DNA of 64,000 bases from an uncultured Fluviicola sp. (GCF_946478805.1 NZ_CAMLDC010000016.1:1-64000), one strand, 5' to 3'. Positions 8,018-18,635 are shown, numbered from the stretch's first letter. Translations and numbers: made by a program. The notes: a model not told the origin generated them from the sequence alone.

Positions 8018-9571
8018 TCAGATATTTTTCAATTTGATAAACTTCTTGGTAAATGTTCCTGAATTCTTATGCACTGTAATAACATAATTTCCGGACGGTT
8101 TCCCATCCATGTAAACAGGAACCAGGTGTTCTCCCGGTTGGAACTCTTTCGAGCACACTTCACTGATCAATGTTCCGCTCGTATCATACACCCGGATAGT
8201 CACTTTTTCTCCGGTACATTTAAACTTCAAGGTCGTCTGGTCTACACAAGGGTTCGGGAAAATCAACACATCATTTTCTTTCGAATACTCATCCAATCCC
8301 AAATTGCACGAATCCAAAACCGGGATAAAGTTAATCGTCTGTTCAAACATTCCCTGAATTTCTGTCGTATCCGCCTCAAACCAATCTCTCAAAATAGATG
8401 CGTAAACGTCTCTGAAATCAATTTGCATCGGGACACCAACCTGATCCACAACTGTATTGGAAATAACCGGGTTTGGCCCGATAATCCCGCTGCTGATGCA
8501 TGCGCCGAACAGGAACAAAGGAGCAGCATCACCGTGATCTGTTCCGTCACTGGCATTGGAAGCAACTTGTCTTCCAAATTCAGAAAATGTCATTCCTGCA
8601 ACACGATTCTCCAAGCCCAGTAAGCTTAAATCATTTTGAAATGCCGCAACTGCTGTAGAAACACGAGAAAGTAAACTTGCATGCGCTCCGGTTGTCGGTG
8701 CTCCCGAAACCACTTGGGCATTGTGTGTATCGAATCCATTCACATTCACAATGTAAATCTTTGTCTTCAATCCCCCGGAGATCATCTGTGCGATGTATTT
8801 CAGGTTTTTTGAAACATCGTCGGCAGGATCATACATTGTGGAAAGTGAACTTCCGGCATTTGCAGCAGCATTCACCTGAGCTCCATAAGCATTTGCCTGC
8901 GTGATCAGGGTGGACAAATATTCCATGTGTGAACCGTAATAGGTTCCATCATTTACCTGTCCCGACTCTACCAGGTTGTAGCTGTCAAACGGGTTATTGA
9001 TTGCAACGGAAAAATTTGCTGCTAATCCCTGACAAGTTGCAGACACTTCGTATCCCATACTGATTGCAAACGGATCCGGGTTCTGTGTATTCGGATAATC
9101 GTCCGGGAAGTTCGGAAACTCCTGGTCCAGATATCTGCCGAGCCAACCGCGCGTTGCATTTTGGTCCAACATACCGGACGTCCAGATATCCATGGATCGA
9201 AAGTGTGACCTGTTTTGTTCCGGATATCCGACATTCTGAATAATGGATAAACGCTCATTATTAAACATGTCACGCATTCCCGACATGGATGGATGCAACG
9301 CATTCGTCGGAGTAATTGTCAGTAACTGATTCTGCGGAATCAGGATATTTGATCGCTGAATAGACAAATTGGAATATTGGTCCAGCGGAACCAAGGTGTT
9401 TAGTCCGTCATTTCCTCCATTCAATCGGATAATTACCAATACCCTGTCTTCAGCTGATTTTGAAGTCTCAAACAAATCTTCTGTTACGGCTCCAAATTTA
9501 AAGTTCTTTAAAACGAGTGGCACTCCAATGGATGAAAGTGCAACCGACTGTACAAAATTTCTTCTTTTCAT
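8018..9571 (-). CDS. DUF1501 protein with C-terminal T9SS sorting domain
   Basis: 517 residues. The N-terminus K-R-R-N-F-V-Q-S-V-A-L-S-S-I-G resembles a twin-arginine signal, usual for DUF1501 proteins. The body carries R-L-N-G-G-N-D-G-L-N-T-L-V-P, M-T-F-S-E-F-G-R and D-H-G-D-A-A-P, characteristic of DUF1501, a sulfatase-fold-like family of unknown function. The last ~80 residues (I-F-P-N-P-C-V-D onward, ending G-N-Y-V-I-T-V...F-I-K-L-K) form a type A T9SS sorting domain, so the protein should reach the cell surface or medium. It follows a DUF1800 gene after 22 bases; these two families are habitual neighbours and probably partners. Confidence 0.88.
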   Translation of the reverse strand: MKRRNFVQSVALSSIGVPLVLKNFKFGAVTEDLFETSKSAEDRVLVIIRLNGGNDGLNTLVPLDQYSNLSIQRSNILIPQNQLLTITPTNALHPSMSGMRDMFNNERLSIIQNVGYPEQNRSHFRSMDIWTSGMLDQNATRGWLGRYLDQEFPNFPDDYPNTQNPDPFAISMGYEVSATCQGLAANFSVAINNPFDSYNLVESGQVNDGTYYGSHMEYLSTLITQANAYGAQVNAAANAGSSLSTMYDPADDVSKNLKYIAQMISGGLKTKIYIVNVNGFDTHNAQVVSGAPTTGAHASLLSRVSTAVAAFQNDLSLLGLENRVAGMTFSEFGRQVASNASDGTDHGDAAPLFLFGACISSGIIGPNPVISNTVVDQVGVPMQIDFRDVYASILRDWFEADTTEIQGMFEQTINFIPVLDSCNLGLDEYSKENDVLIFPNPCVDQTTLKFKCTGEKVTIRVYDTSGTLISEVCSKEFQPGEHLVPVYMDGKPSGNYVITVHKNSGTFTKKFIKLKNI

Positions 9572-9593
9572 AGTTTCTGATTTTGGTCTACAC

Positions 9594-11204
9594 TTACATT
9601 ACTTGGGATTGAGGCAATTGGAACAATCTATAAAGTACCAATTCCACCCGCTGCCGAACGGGACCACTTACAGTCGCGTTCCCCGGATCCGCTATATAAT
9701 CATTGTATTGAACTGTCCATTCAAAATCAGGTTGTCCATTCGTCAAAATGGACTTCAAAACCACTTTCTCCGTAACAGAAACTCCTTTACAGGTAAAGAC
9801 CGTCAGAATATCATCAATTACCTGTGGCGCACTTGACGGTAAGCTTAAATTATTGACGAAATTAAGTGCGTCCAGTTTGAATGCATTTCCACTCACCACA
9901 ATTCCATTCGTAACAGTCATCATCGCTCCAAGATCAAATCGTAGTTTTAATAAACTGGAATTTGCCCATAGCCTGGTGAAGGCAGGAGTTTGATAATATG
10001 CCGTCCAACCTCCGACACTCGGAGCTCTCAAATATTCCATTCCCATTACCTGGGCCATGTAATAAAGGTTCAGATAGATTTCATAATTGATGGGAACCGA
10101 ATAACCGGGAGCCGAACCGGATGCATTCAGCATACTGAATAATAACTCCAACGGATTCTTGATGATCGCTCCACGAACGGAAATATCATAAAAATGTTCA
10201 CTTTTCAGCAATTGATCAATAACCGGCAATACGTCGAAATTATTGGAAGTCAACGTAGAAGCCATATCAGCAATTACCGTACTTTCCACACTGGCTGTCA
10301 AGTCATAATTGACAAACCAACGGTAGATTTTCCGGCACAGATACTTTGCCATATCCGGCTGACTGAAAATAATATCCACATAATTTGCATATTCTGCATT
10401 TCCAGCATCTGAAACGACCGCCGAACCAAAATAAGAACTCAGGGTTTTGCTTGAAGTATCGTGCAGTACCGAATAAAACACGCTGGAAGGTTGACTTACA
10501 GTCGTACTGTATAAGTCTGCAACTGTCCAACCGGTTAAGATCTTAGCGCCCGCAGCAACATCCGCTTCGGTATAATTCGTGTAATCACCCGTTCCAACCT
10601 GAGGTCCTTTCCCCACTGTAAAAAGCTCCAATAATTCTCGCGCGTAATTTTCATTTGGGGAAAAAAGATTGTTTGTAGCCCCATTCAGGAATAAAAGCAT
10701 CATTGGATCGATTGTCATGTCTTTGACCAACTGTTTAAAGTTTCCAAGACAATTCAAGCGATATTTTTCATGCATTCCGTAAACAGCTTTCGCCTCATTT
10801 GTCCCATCCACGCCAAAATGGTTGTCCCAAAACAAACACATTTTTTCTTGAATACTCACTGTTGGCTGATTGATGCGCTGCATGAACCAGGCTCCCAATG
10901 AATACAAACGTGCATTATTTGTGGGACCAGGACTAGCCGGATATACGTCATTAATCCAAGTTGACCCTACAGCCGTGACAGCTTCATCCGGGTGAAAAGC
11001 CAAAGGTGGCGAAACACTTGGAAGAGTCAACAATTGGGTAACGGTAGCATTCATCCCATTCGATACAGCTTGTGTAATTTGAGTGAAAGTCGGACCAAAC
11101 ATGGTTCTTCGCAACAAATGAGCAGCTTCCGCTTTTGTCCACGCGCCAGTGTATGGAGTTAAACTTAATGAGATGGGCTCCTGTACATTTTCTTCAGGAA
11201 TCAT
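9594..11204 (-). CDS. DUF1800 family protein
   Basis: About 536 residues. A-A-H-L-L-R-R-T-M-F-G-P-T near the N-terminus, F-W-D-N-H-F-G-V, N-E-N-Y-A-R-E-L-L-E-L-F-T-V-G and G-A-K-I-L-T-G-W are standard DUF1800 motifs. The frame opens 17 codons earlier (11255), but MIPEENVQEP at 11204 fits the family better. I see neither a signal peptide nor a T9SS tail, although the partner DUF1501 protein has both types of export signal. It may be co-exported or remain inside. It probably forms an operon with DUF1501. Molecular function is unknown. Confidence 0.87.
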   Translation of the reverse strand: MIPEENVQEPISLSLTPYTGAWTKAEAAHLLRRTMFGPTFTQITQAVSNGMNATVTQLLTLPSVSPPLAFHPDEAVTAVGSTWINDVYPASPGPTNNARLYSLGAWFMQRINQPTVSIQEKMCLFWDNHFGVDGTNEAKAVYGMHEKYRLNCLGNFKQLVKDMTIDPMMLLFLNGATNNLFSPNENYARELLELFTVGKGPQVGTGDYTNYTEADVAAGAKILTGWTVADLYSTTVSQPSSVFYSVLHDTSSKTLSSYFGSAVVSDAGNAEYANYVDIIFSQPDMAKYLCRKIYRWFVNYDLTASVESTVIADMASTLTSNNFDVLPVIDQLLKSEHFYDISVRGAIIKNPLELLFSMLNASGSAPGYSVPINYEIYLNLYYMAQVMGMEYLRAPSVGGWTAYYQTPAFTRLWANSSLLKLRFDLGAMMTVTNGIVVSGNAFKLDALNFVNNLSLPSSAPQVIDDILTVFTCKGVSVTEKVVLKSILTNGQPDFEWTVQYNDYIADPGNATVSGPVRQRVELVLYRLFQLPQSQVM

Positions 11205-11330
11205 AATAGTATGTTTTAGCGGGAGCAAATTAGCACAAAAAGTCGGAACAGGCAAGACAGACTAAGTATCTTGCGATTTTCAACTAATTCGTACTATAAA
11301 GACCCGATATTCAACAACCAAAATACCCGA

Positions 11331-13595
11331 TTAGTATTTGATCAGTTGGGTTGTTTGCACATTCCCCATACTATCCTGAATTCGCACCAAATACGTTCCT
11401 GCATGCCACATTTGGGCATCCAATACTGTTAAGGAAGTCTCCAAAGAACCCGTTGTAATCTCACGCCCCGACAAGTCATAAACTCCATAGACTCCACTGA
11501 CATCTGTTTGAATAGTGAAATTTGCATTACTTGGATTCGGATAAATACGTGTTGCCGATAAAGACGATTCGTTCAAACCAAGGGCGCAATTATTCAAGGC
11601 ATCAAATGTAGGATCGGTAAATGTAAAGGTTCCTCCATCCGGGCAGCGGGCATAGGAAATATCCGTTGTCTGCATTCCGAAATCAACCTGATCATAAATT
11701 GTTGTTCCGTCCGAAAGCACAACAGATTCCCCTGAAGCACTTAATTTGAAATTGGCATGCAAACCACTTTGCTCGGTGTCATTATCCACCCAAATAATCA
11801 ATACGTCGTTAGCATTGACAGCAGTTCCTACCGGAATTTGCCACTTGGTCAGATTGGTAGCATCATCCGACAGGTACAATCCGGACAAATCCTTTGCTGT
11901 TGCAGTATGATTATACAATTCAACCCAATCATCGTTTTCACCATTTGAATCGTACGCAGTTGAACCGTTATCAGCCATTAATTCATTCACCAAAATATCA
12001 CCAATAGCAGGCAAAACAATCGTGATGTTCACTGTATGAAACTCATGTTCTGCTCTGGCCGGACTGAAAATTCCGGCATTTGCATTTTCGGCGTAAATGT
12101 AATATTCCATTGTAATTCCGTTCAAAACAACGTCTGTCCCATACACATGATCACCCGAAGCTCCATCATTGTGCATTCCATCATCATACATTTGAACTCG
12201 ATTAAAACGTAATGGATGCTCCAGACGATATCCAAGAAATACGGTAGATTCATTTGTACATGTAGCTGTAATTGTAATCGTTTCTCCATAATTAGGAGCA
12301 TTATTACTCGCTGCATATGCCGTAATTGTCGGAGCTGCTAACAAATAATCTGCATTAGACTGAAAATAGGTCACACGAGCAGCCATCAATTGTTGAATTC
12401 CCGGAACTGAACCTCCTCCGGGACCACCACCGGTAACTGTTGTTGTCATTCCATTCTGGAATTGCGTATAAGTATAAAACTTATACGGATCTGCCTGAAC
12501 GGATGCATCAATAGTAGTTCGCAATGTATTGGCTGTCGTCAGGTAATCCCCTGAAGCAAAAATCTCCTGAACAATGGTTCTAAGGTGTGCCATATACATC
12601 CGCTTATACATCGGATTAGCCATTACTTTTAGAATCAATGGATGATTTGCAGATGTGCTGTTCGAAAAAGGATCAAGCGTAGTTGCTGTGTAGGACTGCC
12701 CTTGGGTCGGACCTCCCGGAAACCCTGCAAAACTCATATTCAAATCCCAGACAGTTGTAACAAATCGATCATTCAAATCCTTGTACAAATAGTAATTCTG
12801 ACGGAATGCTCCGGAGTAAGAATCCAGGTTCACCAATACATTGTTGTATGCAAGCATCCAGATGGCGCGATCCATATCTAATTTGGATTCAATTGCTGAA
12901 AAGTTATTGTTCAAAGTATTCGTCAGATCCACCAGATCATTCCATCCGTAATTCGATTTCAATTCATAACCATTCGCATAAAGCGAACTATCCGAACCTA
13001 AATACTTCAAATCAGGATTAACCGAGGTTCCCTGACCTGCTCCACCGATCGGATTGCATTTGAAAAATGAGTCGTCAGAAGTATAATAATGATCCCCATT
13101 GAATTTGGAATTAATCGATTCTGCACTGGAATATACCCCACGCAACGTCCCATTGATGTAAACATTGGCGAAATTTGCCTTCGGGCAATCCATATACTGT
13201 TCCAGGATTGCGTAAGAAAGTACCTCCCGGATCACAGATGGGTCCTGGTACCCATTTTGCAGTTTGATGTCTGTATAACCTTGATAATCGTAACTTCCGT
13301 GTGTGTAATCCAATGCGATGTGGATCGGGTTCTTATTGTTGTTGGAATTATAAGAACTGTTACCCTTATATTTTACGCCAACACTGTCGAAAGACGTTCC
13401 ATTGATCCGAACGGAATCTGCCAACAAGTAATCTTCCGTTGTGGAAGCCAGCGCATCCAGTTGTGCATCCCAACTCGAAGAACTGAAGAATATCTCAATC
13501 TTTTGAACGGTTGATCTGTCGTAGAATCCCTGTGCACGGGATAATCCGGTAAAAAAGGTGCATGCAAGCACCACCAATAAGATAGTTTGTTTCAT
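11331..13595 (-). CDS. Secreted CotH-kinase / lamin-tail protein with T9SS sorting domain
   Basis: 754 residues. A signal peptide (MKQTILLVVLACTFFTGLSR, cleaved after R-A-Q) is followed by a CotH kinase region (about 25-420) with V-K-Y-K-G-N-S-S-Y, H-I-A-L-D-Y, Y-S-S-A-E-S-I and V-W-D-L-N-M-S-F. A beta-sandwich segment and a lamin-tail domain (about 530-650; I-L-V-N-E-L-M-A-D-N-G...D-D-W-V-E-L-Y-N) come next. The last ~75 residues are a T9SS type A sorting domain (I-Y-P-N-P-S-N...G-T-Y-L-V-R-I). CotH proteins are atypical kinases that phosphorylate spore-coat or extracellular proteins; the substrate here is unknown. It lies 126 bases upstream of the DUF1800 gene on the same strand. Confidence 0.9.
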   Translation of the reverse strand: MKQTILLVVLACTFFTGLSRAQGFYDRSTVQKIEIFFSSSSWDAQLDALASTTEDYLLADSVRINGTSFDSVGVKYKGNSSYNSNNNKNPIHIALDYTHGSYDYQGYTDIKLQNGYQDPSVIREVLSYAILEQYMDCPKANFANVYINGTLRGVYSSAESINSKFNGDHYYTSDDSFFKCNPIGGAGQGTSVNPDLKYLGSDSSLYANGYELKSNYGWNDLVDLTNTLNNNFSAIESKLDMDRAIWMLAYNNVLVNLDSYSGAFRQNYYLYKDLNDRFVTTVWDLNMSFAGFPGGPTQGQSYTATTLDPFSNSTSANHPLILKVMANPMYKRMYMAHLRTIVQEIFASGDYLTTANTLRTTIDASVQADPYKFYTYTQFQNGMTTTVTGGGPGGGSVPGIQQLMAARVTYFQSNADYLLAAPTITAYAASNNAPNYGETITITATCTNESTVFLGYRLEHPLRFNRVQMYDDGMHNDGASGDHVYGTDVVLNGITMEYYIYAENANAGIFSPARAEHEFHTVNITIVLPAIGDILVNELMADNGSTAYDSNGENDDWVELYNHTATAKDLSGLYLSDDATNLTKWQIPVGTAVNANDVLIIWVDNDTEQSGLHANFKLSASGESVVLSDGTTIYDQVDFGMQTTDISYARCPDGGTFTFTDPTFDALNNCALGLNESSLSATRIYPNPSNANFTIQTDVSGVYGVYDLSGREITTGSLETSLTVLDAQMWHAGTYLVRIQDSMGNVQTTQLIKY

Positions 13596-13665
13596 GTTGT
13601 AGTTTTCCTTATGATGCGCTATATTACCAAAGGTTTAATGAATCATTAAAATAAAATGAAGTAAC

Positions 13666-14622
13666 TCACTTATTTTCTGTGAAATCAGAGTTTCCCGAAG
13701 TCGAATTCACAAACAGAATGTTTCTTTTCAAGCCAGAAAATTTGGTTCTTTTTACTGCGCTTCCTTTAAAGACTGATTGAAAAGTGAGTTCATCCAATTC
13801 CTTCCAGTCTTCTTTCGAAAAAGATAAAATGGCCTCTTTCGGTTCAAACTCCGGATCGGTATGTGGCTTCGAAAAACGATTCCACGGACATACATCCTGA
13901 CAAATATCACAACCGTAAATCCAATTCTTCATATTGCCGCGAAACAATTCAGGTAAATCCGAATCTTTCAATTCGATAGTTGCATACGAAATACATTTAG
14001 ATCCGTTCACAATGTATGGAGCTTCAATAGCATCCGTCGGACAAGCGTCAATACATTTGGTACATGTACCACAATAATCCCGGATCGGTCCGTCGGATTC
14101 CAATTCCAGATCGCAAATGATTTCGGCCAGGAAGAAAAAGGATCCAGCCTTGGGTTGAATCAGGTTCCCGTTTTTACCCAACCAGCCCACACCGCTTTTT
14201 TCCGCCCAGGCTTTTTCTAAAATAGGAGCGCTATCCACAAATACACGACCTTCAATTTCACCGATCTCTTGTTGCAATTCCGCTACAAGTTGTTTCAACT
14301 TGGCCCTTACAACATCGTGATAATCCTTCCCGTACGCATATTTGGAAATATGGAAAGAATCCGTTCGCTGGATAGTTTGAGGAAAATAATTGTATGCCAG
14401 GGAAATCACTGTTTTTGCACCCGGTACCAATAAGCGGGGATCCAATCGCATGTCAAAGTGGTTTTCCATGTAGGACATTTTCGCGTGCTTTTCAGCTTTT
14501 AGCCAATTAGCCAACCTGGGTTCTTCCGATGCTAAAAAGTCGGCTTTGGAGAAACCTACATGCAGGAATCCCATCCCTTCTGCTTTTGTCCGAATCAGAT
14601 TTTTTAATTGATCTTGCTGCAT
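13666..14622 (-). CDS. queG: Epoxyqueuosine reductase QueG
   Basis: 318 residues. It catalyses the last step of queuosine synthesis, reducing epoxyqueuosine in tRNA using cobalamin and two [4Fe-4S] clusters. The two ferredoxin-like motifs are visible as [12 protein letters not shown] and [23 protein letters not shown] and the N-terminal G-F-L-H-V-G-F-S-K also fit the family. The gene stands alone on the minus strand. An inverted repeat (TTGTATT/AATACAA, 14644-14663) lies just upstream of its start. Confidence 0.93.
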   Translation of the reverse strand: MQQDQLKNLIRTKAEGMGFLHVGFSKADFLASEEPRLANWLKAEKHAKMSYMENHFDMRLDPRLLVPGAKTVISLAYNYFPQTIQRTDSFHISKYAYGKDYHDVVRAKLKQLVAELQQEIGEIEGRVFVDSAPILEKAWAEKSGVGWLGKNGNLIQPKAGSFFFLAEIICDLELESDGPIRDYCGTCTKCIDACPTDAIEAPYIVNGSKCISYATIELKDSDLPELFRGNMKNWIYGCDICQDVCPWNRFSKPHTDPEFEPKEAILSFSKEDWKELDELTFQSVFKGSAVKRTKFSGLKRNILFVNSTSGNSDFTENK

Positions 14623-14806
14623 GGTTTAAACATAGCGACTTGCTTGTATTTCTATCAATACAAACGGCATATAAAATTAGTCATACTGATCGAATTTTGG
14701 AAATAACCGCCGATGATCCGGATTCAGCCAATAATAACTAAACTTTTCGTTATTTCTTTCGAGAAGGTGGTTATTCCGTATCTTTATGGAAACAAAAATC
14801 ATCTAT

Positions 14807-15595
14807 ATGAAAAAAATCATTTTAATGATGCTTCCATTGCTTGTCGCATCTACCTTATTCGCCCAGAAATCAGAATATACCTATGTAGACGGTCTTTTAG
14901 CTATTGATGGACAAGATGTAGCCCGGATCGTTAAAATCAAAGACACTGAAAACATGGGGCTTACCAGTACCTTCGAAGTAAGTTCAATGACCGGGGAAAA
15001 ACTAATCATTGCAGCATACGCTGGCGAGTTTGAACAAGATCCCAACAACAATATGGATCACTTTTACCGGATCACTTTTTTAACAGCTAATCAAATCGGG
15101 ATTTTTACCGTGTCGAAAATGGGAACCGAGAAGTCTCTTGCCAAGCTTTTAGGCAAAAGCGGCATTTTTGCCAATGGAGGATTAGATGATCAAAAAGTGC
15201 AGGAGTTTATTGCAAAGAAAGGTAAAGCACCAAAGATTGCGATGGATTATTCACTTGTGAACCGAAACAAAAGCTGGCCTACCAACTTGAAAGAGGATAA
15301 AACCATCGAGCAGGATTCAAAAATCATCGGCAGCTTTAAAGATATTAGTGTTAAAAGTACCGGTAACGATACGTATGAATTTAAATTACCTTCAGGTGTG
15401 ACAATTGCCAAAGCAACATTTACGGGAGGTAACAATGCGAAAAACTGTGAAATGCATACGATGAAAGACAATTTGAGACGTACAGTGCCAATAGCTTCGG
15501 CTGACAATGTTACATTCAGTGCATCTTCCATTGATCGCAATCAGTTGGTTTTGGAGCGCATCGTGAAATGGTTGATCGCCAATCAGTATTTATAG
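14807..15595 (+). CDS. Secreted protein of unknown function
   Basis: 262 residues from the second in-frame ATG. The signal peptide MKKIILMMLPLLVASTLFAQ begins there, whereas the upstream ATG (14786) would add seven polar residues and overlaps a near-consensus -7 box, TATCTTTA at 14779-14786. The mature part reads as a beta-rich envelope protein (E-Y-T-Y-V-D-G-L-L-A-I-D-G-Q-D-V-A-R-I) with a central Lys-rich segment. I recognise no family. It is followed by a terminator shared with the converging ruvB. Confidence 0.7.
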   Translation: MKKIILMMLPLLVASTLFAQKSEYTYVDGLLAIDGQDVARIVKIKDTENMGLTSTFEVSSMTGEKLIIAAYAGEFEQDPNNNMDHFYRITFLTANQIGIFTVSKMGTEKSLAKLLGKSGIFANGGLDDQKVQEFIAKKGKAPKIAMDYSLVNRNKSWPTNLKEDKTIEQDSKIIGSFKDISVKSTGNDTYEFKLPSGVTIAKATFTGGNNAKNCEMHTMKDNLRRTVPIASADNVTFSASSIDRNQLVLERIVKWLIANQYL

Positions 15596-15601
15596 TAAAT
15601 A

Positions 15602-15646
15602 ATAGGGGAAGAATCCTGTTTTGTACGGGATCTCCCCTATGTTTTT
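15602..15646. terminator. Intrinsic terminator between converging genes
   Basis: ATAGGGGA and TCCCCTAT, with inner GATCC/GGGATC pairing, form a hairpin followed by GTTTTT. It lies between the plus-strand secreted protein and ruvB on the minus strand. Confidence 0.8.
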
Positions 15647-15695
15647 ATTAAATATAGAATTCAAAAAACATGATATCGTTAACTAACGAAGGTCA

Positions 15696-16718
15696 TTAGA
15701 ATAATCCTCCTTGCTGCCATCCGAAATCAAACCCCAAATGCTCAAAAGCCTTTTGTGTTGCTTTCCTTCCACGGGGTGTTCTCATCAGGAATCCTTCCTG
15801 GATTAAGAACGGTTCATATACCTCTTCCAAGGTTCCGGCATTTTCACCGATGGCGGTAGCAATGGTCGTAAGTCCGACCGGTCCACCTTTGAATTTATCG
15901 ATCAAGGTTTTCAGAATTCGGTTATCCATTTCGTCCAAACCGTATTTGTCCACATTCAATGCATCCAACGCATGATTCGTAATGGCAAGAGTAATCGTTC
16001 CATCTCCTTTTACCTGGGCAAAATCACGGACTCTTCGCAAAATAGAATTCGCAATCCGGGGTGTACCTCTGCTTCTTCGGGAGATTTCATACGAAGCCTG
16101 TTCGTGGATGGGAATATCCAATAACTCTGCGGATCGTTCAATAATGGAAACCAAGGTTTCCAGATCGTAATATTCCAATCTCAAATTGATTCCGAATCGG
16201 GCTCTTAGAGGCGCTGTAAGCAATCCGGAACGCGTTGTGGCACCAATCAGGGTAAATGGGTTCAATGTAATCTGAACAGTACGTGCATTCGCCCCGGAAT
16301 CGATTAGAATATCGATGCAGTAATCCTCCATTGCCGAATAAAGGTATTCCTCCACAACCGGGCTCAACCGATGGATCTCATCAATGAAAAGCACATCGCC
16401 CTCACTCAGGTTGGTTAGAAGTCCGGCCAAATCACCTGGTTTATCCAGAACCGGTCCACTGGTGACTTTAAATCCTACTTTGAGTTCATTCGCAATGATA
16501 TTGGCTAAAGTGGTTTTTCCCAATCCCGGAGGACCGTGGAGCAACACATGATCCAAAGGTTCGTTTCGTTGGGTGGCAGCCTTGACAAAAATCTCCAGGT
16601 TTTCCACCACCTGCGGTTGACCGGCAAAATCATCCAATAGTTTTGGGCGTAACACTTTATCGTACTCCTTTTCAGGATTCGATGCCTCAGATCTGTAGTC
16701 AAATGATTCTTCGTCCAT
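15696..16718 (-). CDS. ruvB: Holliday junction branch-migration helicase RuvB
   Basis: 340 residues. Walker A G-P-P-G-L-G-K-T is at residues 62-69, Walker B F-I-D-E-I-H-R-L follows, and the sensor region [18 protein letters not shown] is intact. The C-terminal winged helix ends T-P-R-G-R-K-A-T. RuvB is the hexameric motor that, with RuvA, drives branch migration during recombination. ruvA and ruvC are not adjacent. A TATTTTTG box lies at 16729-16736, ten bases before the ATG. Confidence 0.96.
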   Translation of the reverse strand: MDEESFDYRSEASNPEKEYDKVLRPKLLDDFAGQPQVVENLEIFVKAATQRNEPLDHVLLHGPPGLGKTTLANIIANELKVGFKVTSGPVLDKPGDLAGLLTNLSEGDVLFIDEIHRLSPVVEEYLYSAMEDYCIDILIDSGANARTVQITLNPFTLIGATTRSGLLTAPLRARFGINLRLEYYDLETLVSIIERSAELLDIPIHEQASYEISRRSRGTPRIANSILRRVRDFAQVKGDGTITLAITNHALDALNVDKYGLDEMDNRILKTLIDKFKGGPVGLTTIATAIGENAGTLEEVYEPFLIQEGFLMRTPRGRKATQKAFEHLGFDFGWQQGGLF

Positions 16719-16728
16719 GTATTAATTA

Positions 16729-16736
16729 CAAAAATA
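16729..16736 (-). promoter_or_regulatory. Candidate -7 box (TATTTTTG) for ruvB
   Basis: Perfect TAnnTTTG match on the minus strand, ten bases upstream of the ruvB start; no clear -33 element. Confidence 0.4.
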
Positions 16737-16765
16737 CGAAATCATCTTCATGAACCTATGTGGTT

Positions 16766-16803
16766 AAAAAGAAAAAGTCCCCGCTCGTTTCCGAACAGGG
16801 ACT
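16766..16803 (-). terminator. Intrinsic terminator ending the act-cta respiratory operon
   Basis: On the minus strand AGTCCCTGTTCG pairs fully (with wobbles) to CGAGCGGGGACT around a GAAA tetraloop, followed by TTTTTCTTTTT. It starts 23 bases after the oxidase subunit I stop. Confidence 0.88.
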
Positions 16804-16826
16804 CCCAATATTATTTATGTAAAATC

Positions 16827-18635
16827 TTAATGATCTCCTTCTTCTCCTTCTCTTAAAGGAACAATCTGAGGAATGAAATCTTCCTCCGCACCAGGCTTAG
16901 AATAATCATATGGCCAACGGTGAACTTCAGGAATTGCTCCCGGCCAGTTTCCGTGAACATGTTCTACAGGAGTCGTCCATTCCAATGTATTCGATCTCCA
17001 AGGATTTTGAACTGCCTTAGGACCTCTGAAAATACTATAGAAGAAATTGAATAAGAAAATCAACTGACCAAATGCAGCAATAATTGCAAACACTGTGATA
17101 ATCACATTCAAATCCATGATCATATCCTGTGCAGGTTTATCAAATTCGCCATATACTGAATAATCATAATAACGACGAGGTGCTCCTGCCAATCCAACAA
17201 AGTGCATTGGGAAGAATACTCCGTATGCTCCAACGATAGTCACCCAGAAATGTGCATATCCTAAACGCATGTTCAACATACGACCATACATTTTAGGGAA
17301 CCAATGGTAAACCCCGGCAAACATTCCGAACACAGCCGACATACCCATTACAATGTGGAAGTGGGCTACAACGAAATAAGTATCATGCACTGCGATATCC
17401 AATGCTGAATCCGCCAGGATAATTCCGGTTACACCACCTGTGATGAACGTAGAAACCAATCCGATAGAGAACAACATAGCCGGAGTATAGATATTGGAAC
17501 CTCTCCAGATTGTAGTGATGTAGTTAAACACCTTTACAGCGGAAGGAATCGCGATCAATAAGGTCGTAAATACGAATACCGAACCGATGAACGGATTCAT
17601 ACCTGTAACGAACATATGGTGACCCCAAACGATGAACGATAAGAAACCGATTGCCAGGATCGAACCGATCATTGCACGGTACCCGAAGATAGGTTTACGT
17701 GAATTTGTAGATATAATCTCCGAAGTCAGACCAAGTGCCGGTAATAATACGATATATACCTCAGGGTGACCTAAGAACCAGAATAAATGCTGGTATAATA
17801 ATGGTGATCCACCATGATTCTCTAACATTTCAGAACCAACGATGATATCGGAAAGGTAGAAAGAAGTTCCAGCCAAACGGTCCATCATCAACAACAATGC
17901 AGCTGATAATAAAACCGGGAAAGATAACACTCCTAGAATTGCGGTAATGAAGAACGCCCAAATTGTCAATGGCATACGGGTCATTTTCATTCCTTTGGTA
18001 CGCAAATTGAAAATAGTAACGATATAGTTCAATGAACCCAACAAAGACGAAGCGATAAAAATAGTCATGGATACCAACCACATAGTCATCCCCAAACCTG
18101 AACCTTCAATTGCCTGAGGCAATGCAGATAACGGAGGATAGATTGTCCAACCAGAAGATGCAGGTCCTGTTTCGATAAACAAAGAGCTCAACATGATCAA
18201 CGAGGAAATAAGGAACATCCAATAAGACAACATGTTCAAGAAACCTGAAGCCATATCACGTGCACCAATTTGCAACGGAATAAGTAAATTCGAGAATGTA
18301 CCGGACAATCCACCCGTCAATAGGAAGAATACCATGATCGTACCGTGGATAGTAACCAATCCCAAATACATACTTTCTTTCATTACCCCTCCCGGAGCCC
18401 AAGTCTCACCCAAGAAAAATGATAAGAAGTCTGATTCCTCACCTGGCCAAGCCAATTGGATACGGAACAAGATAGATAATAGCATCGCTACTACCCCCAT
18501 AAACACAGCAGTCATCAAGAACTGCTTTCCAATCATTTTATGGTCTTGACTAAAAATATATTTAGAAATAAAACCCTCTTCATGGTGATGATGTCCATGA
18601 GCGTCGTGAGGTGCGTGTGCTTCGTGAGCTGCCAT
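16827..18635 (-). CDS. ctaD: Cytochrome c oxidase subunit I (aa3-type)
   Basis: 602 residues, about 12 membrane helices. G-H-P-E-V-Y-I carries the CuB His cross-linked to Tyr and the D-channel Glu typical of A1 haem-copper oxidases. H-H-M-F-V-T-G-M-N-P-F supplies further CuB ligands, and H-D-T-Y-F-V-V-A-H-F-H-I-V-M-G contains the haem ligands. The enzyme reduces oxygen at the inner membrane and pumps protons. The N-terminus is strikingly His-rich (MAAHEAHAPHDAHGHHHH). It is the last gene of the operon with subunit II and alternative complex III, 47 bases after subunit II. Subunit III is not in this window. Confidence 0.96.
   Translation of the reverse strand: MAAHEAHAPHDAHGHHHHEEGFISKYIFSQDHKMIGKQFLMTAVFMGVVAMLLSILFRIQLAWPGEESDFLSFFLGETWAPGGVMKESMYLGLVTIHGTIMVFFLLTGGLSGTFSNLLIPLQIGARDMASGFLNMLSYWMFLISSLIMLSSLFIETGPASSGWTIYPPLSALPQAIEGSGLGMTMWLVSMTIFIASSLLGSLNYIVTIFNLRTKGMKMTRMPLTIWAFFITAILGVLSFPVLLSAALLLMMDRLAGTSFYLSDIIVGSEMLENHGGSPLLYQHLFWFLGHPEVYIVLLPALGLTSEIISTNSRKPIFGYRAMIGSILAIGFLSFIVWGHHMFVTGMNPFIGSVFVFTTLLIAIPSAVKVFNYITTIWRGSNIYTPAMLFSIGLVSTFITGGVTGIILADSALDIAVHDTYFVVAHFHIVMGMSAVFGMFAGVYHWFPKMYGRMLNMRLGYAHFWVTIVGAYGVFFPMHFVGLAGAPRRYYDYSVYGEFDKPAQDMIMDLNVIITVFAIIAAFGQLIFLFNFFYSIFRGPKAVQNPWRSNTLEWTTPVEHVHGNWPGAIPEVHRWPYDYSKPGAEEDFIPQIVPLREGEEGDH

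Noticed and set aside
8069..8623. Plus-strand 184-codon open frame inside the DUF1501 gene
   Set aside because: It lies wholly opposite a convincing coding sequence, has no domain and reads with implausible composition; a shadow frame.
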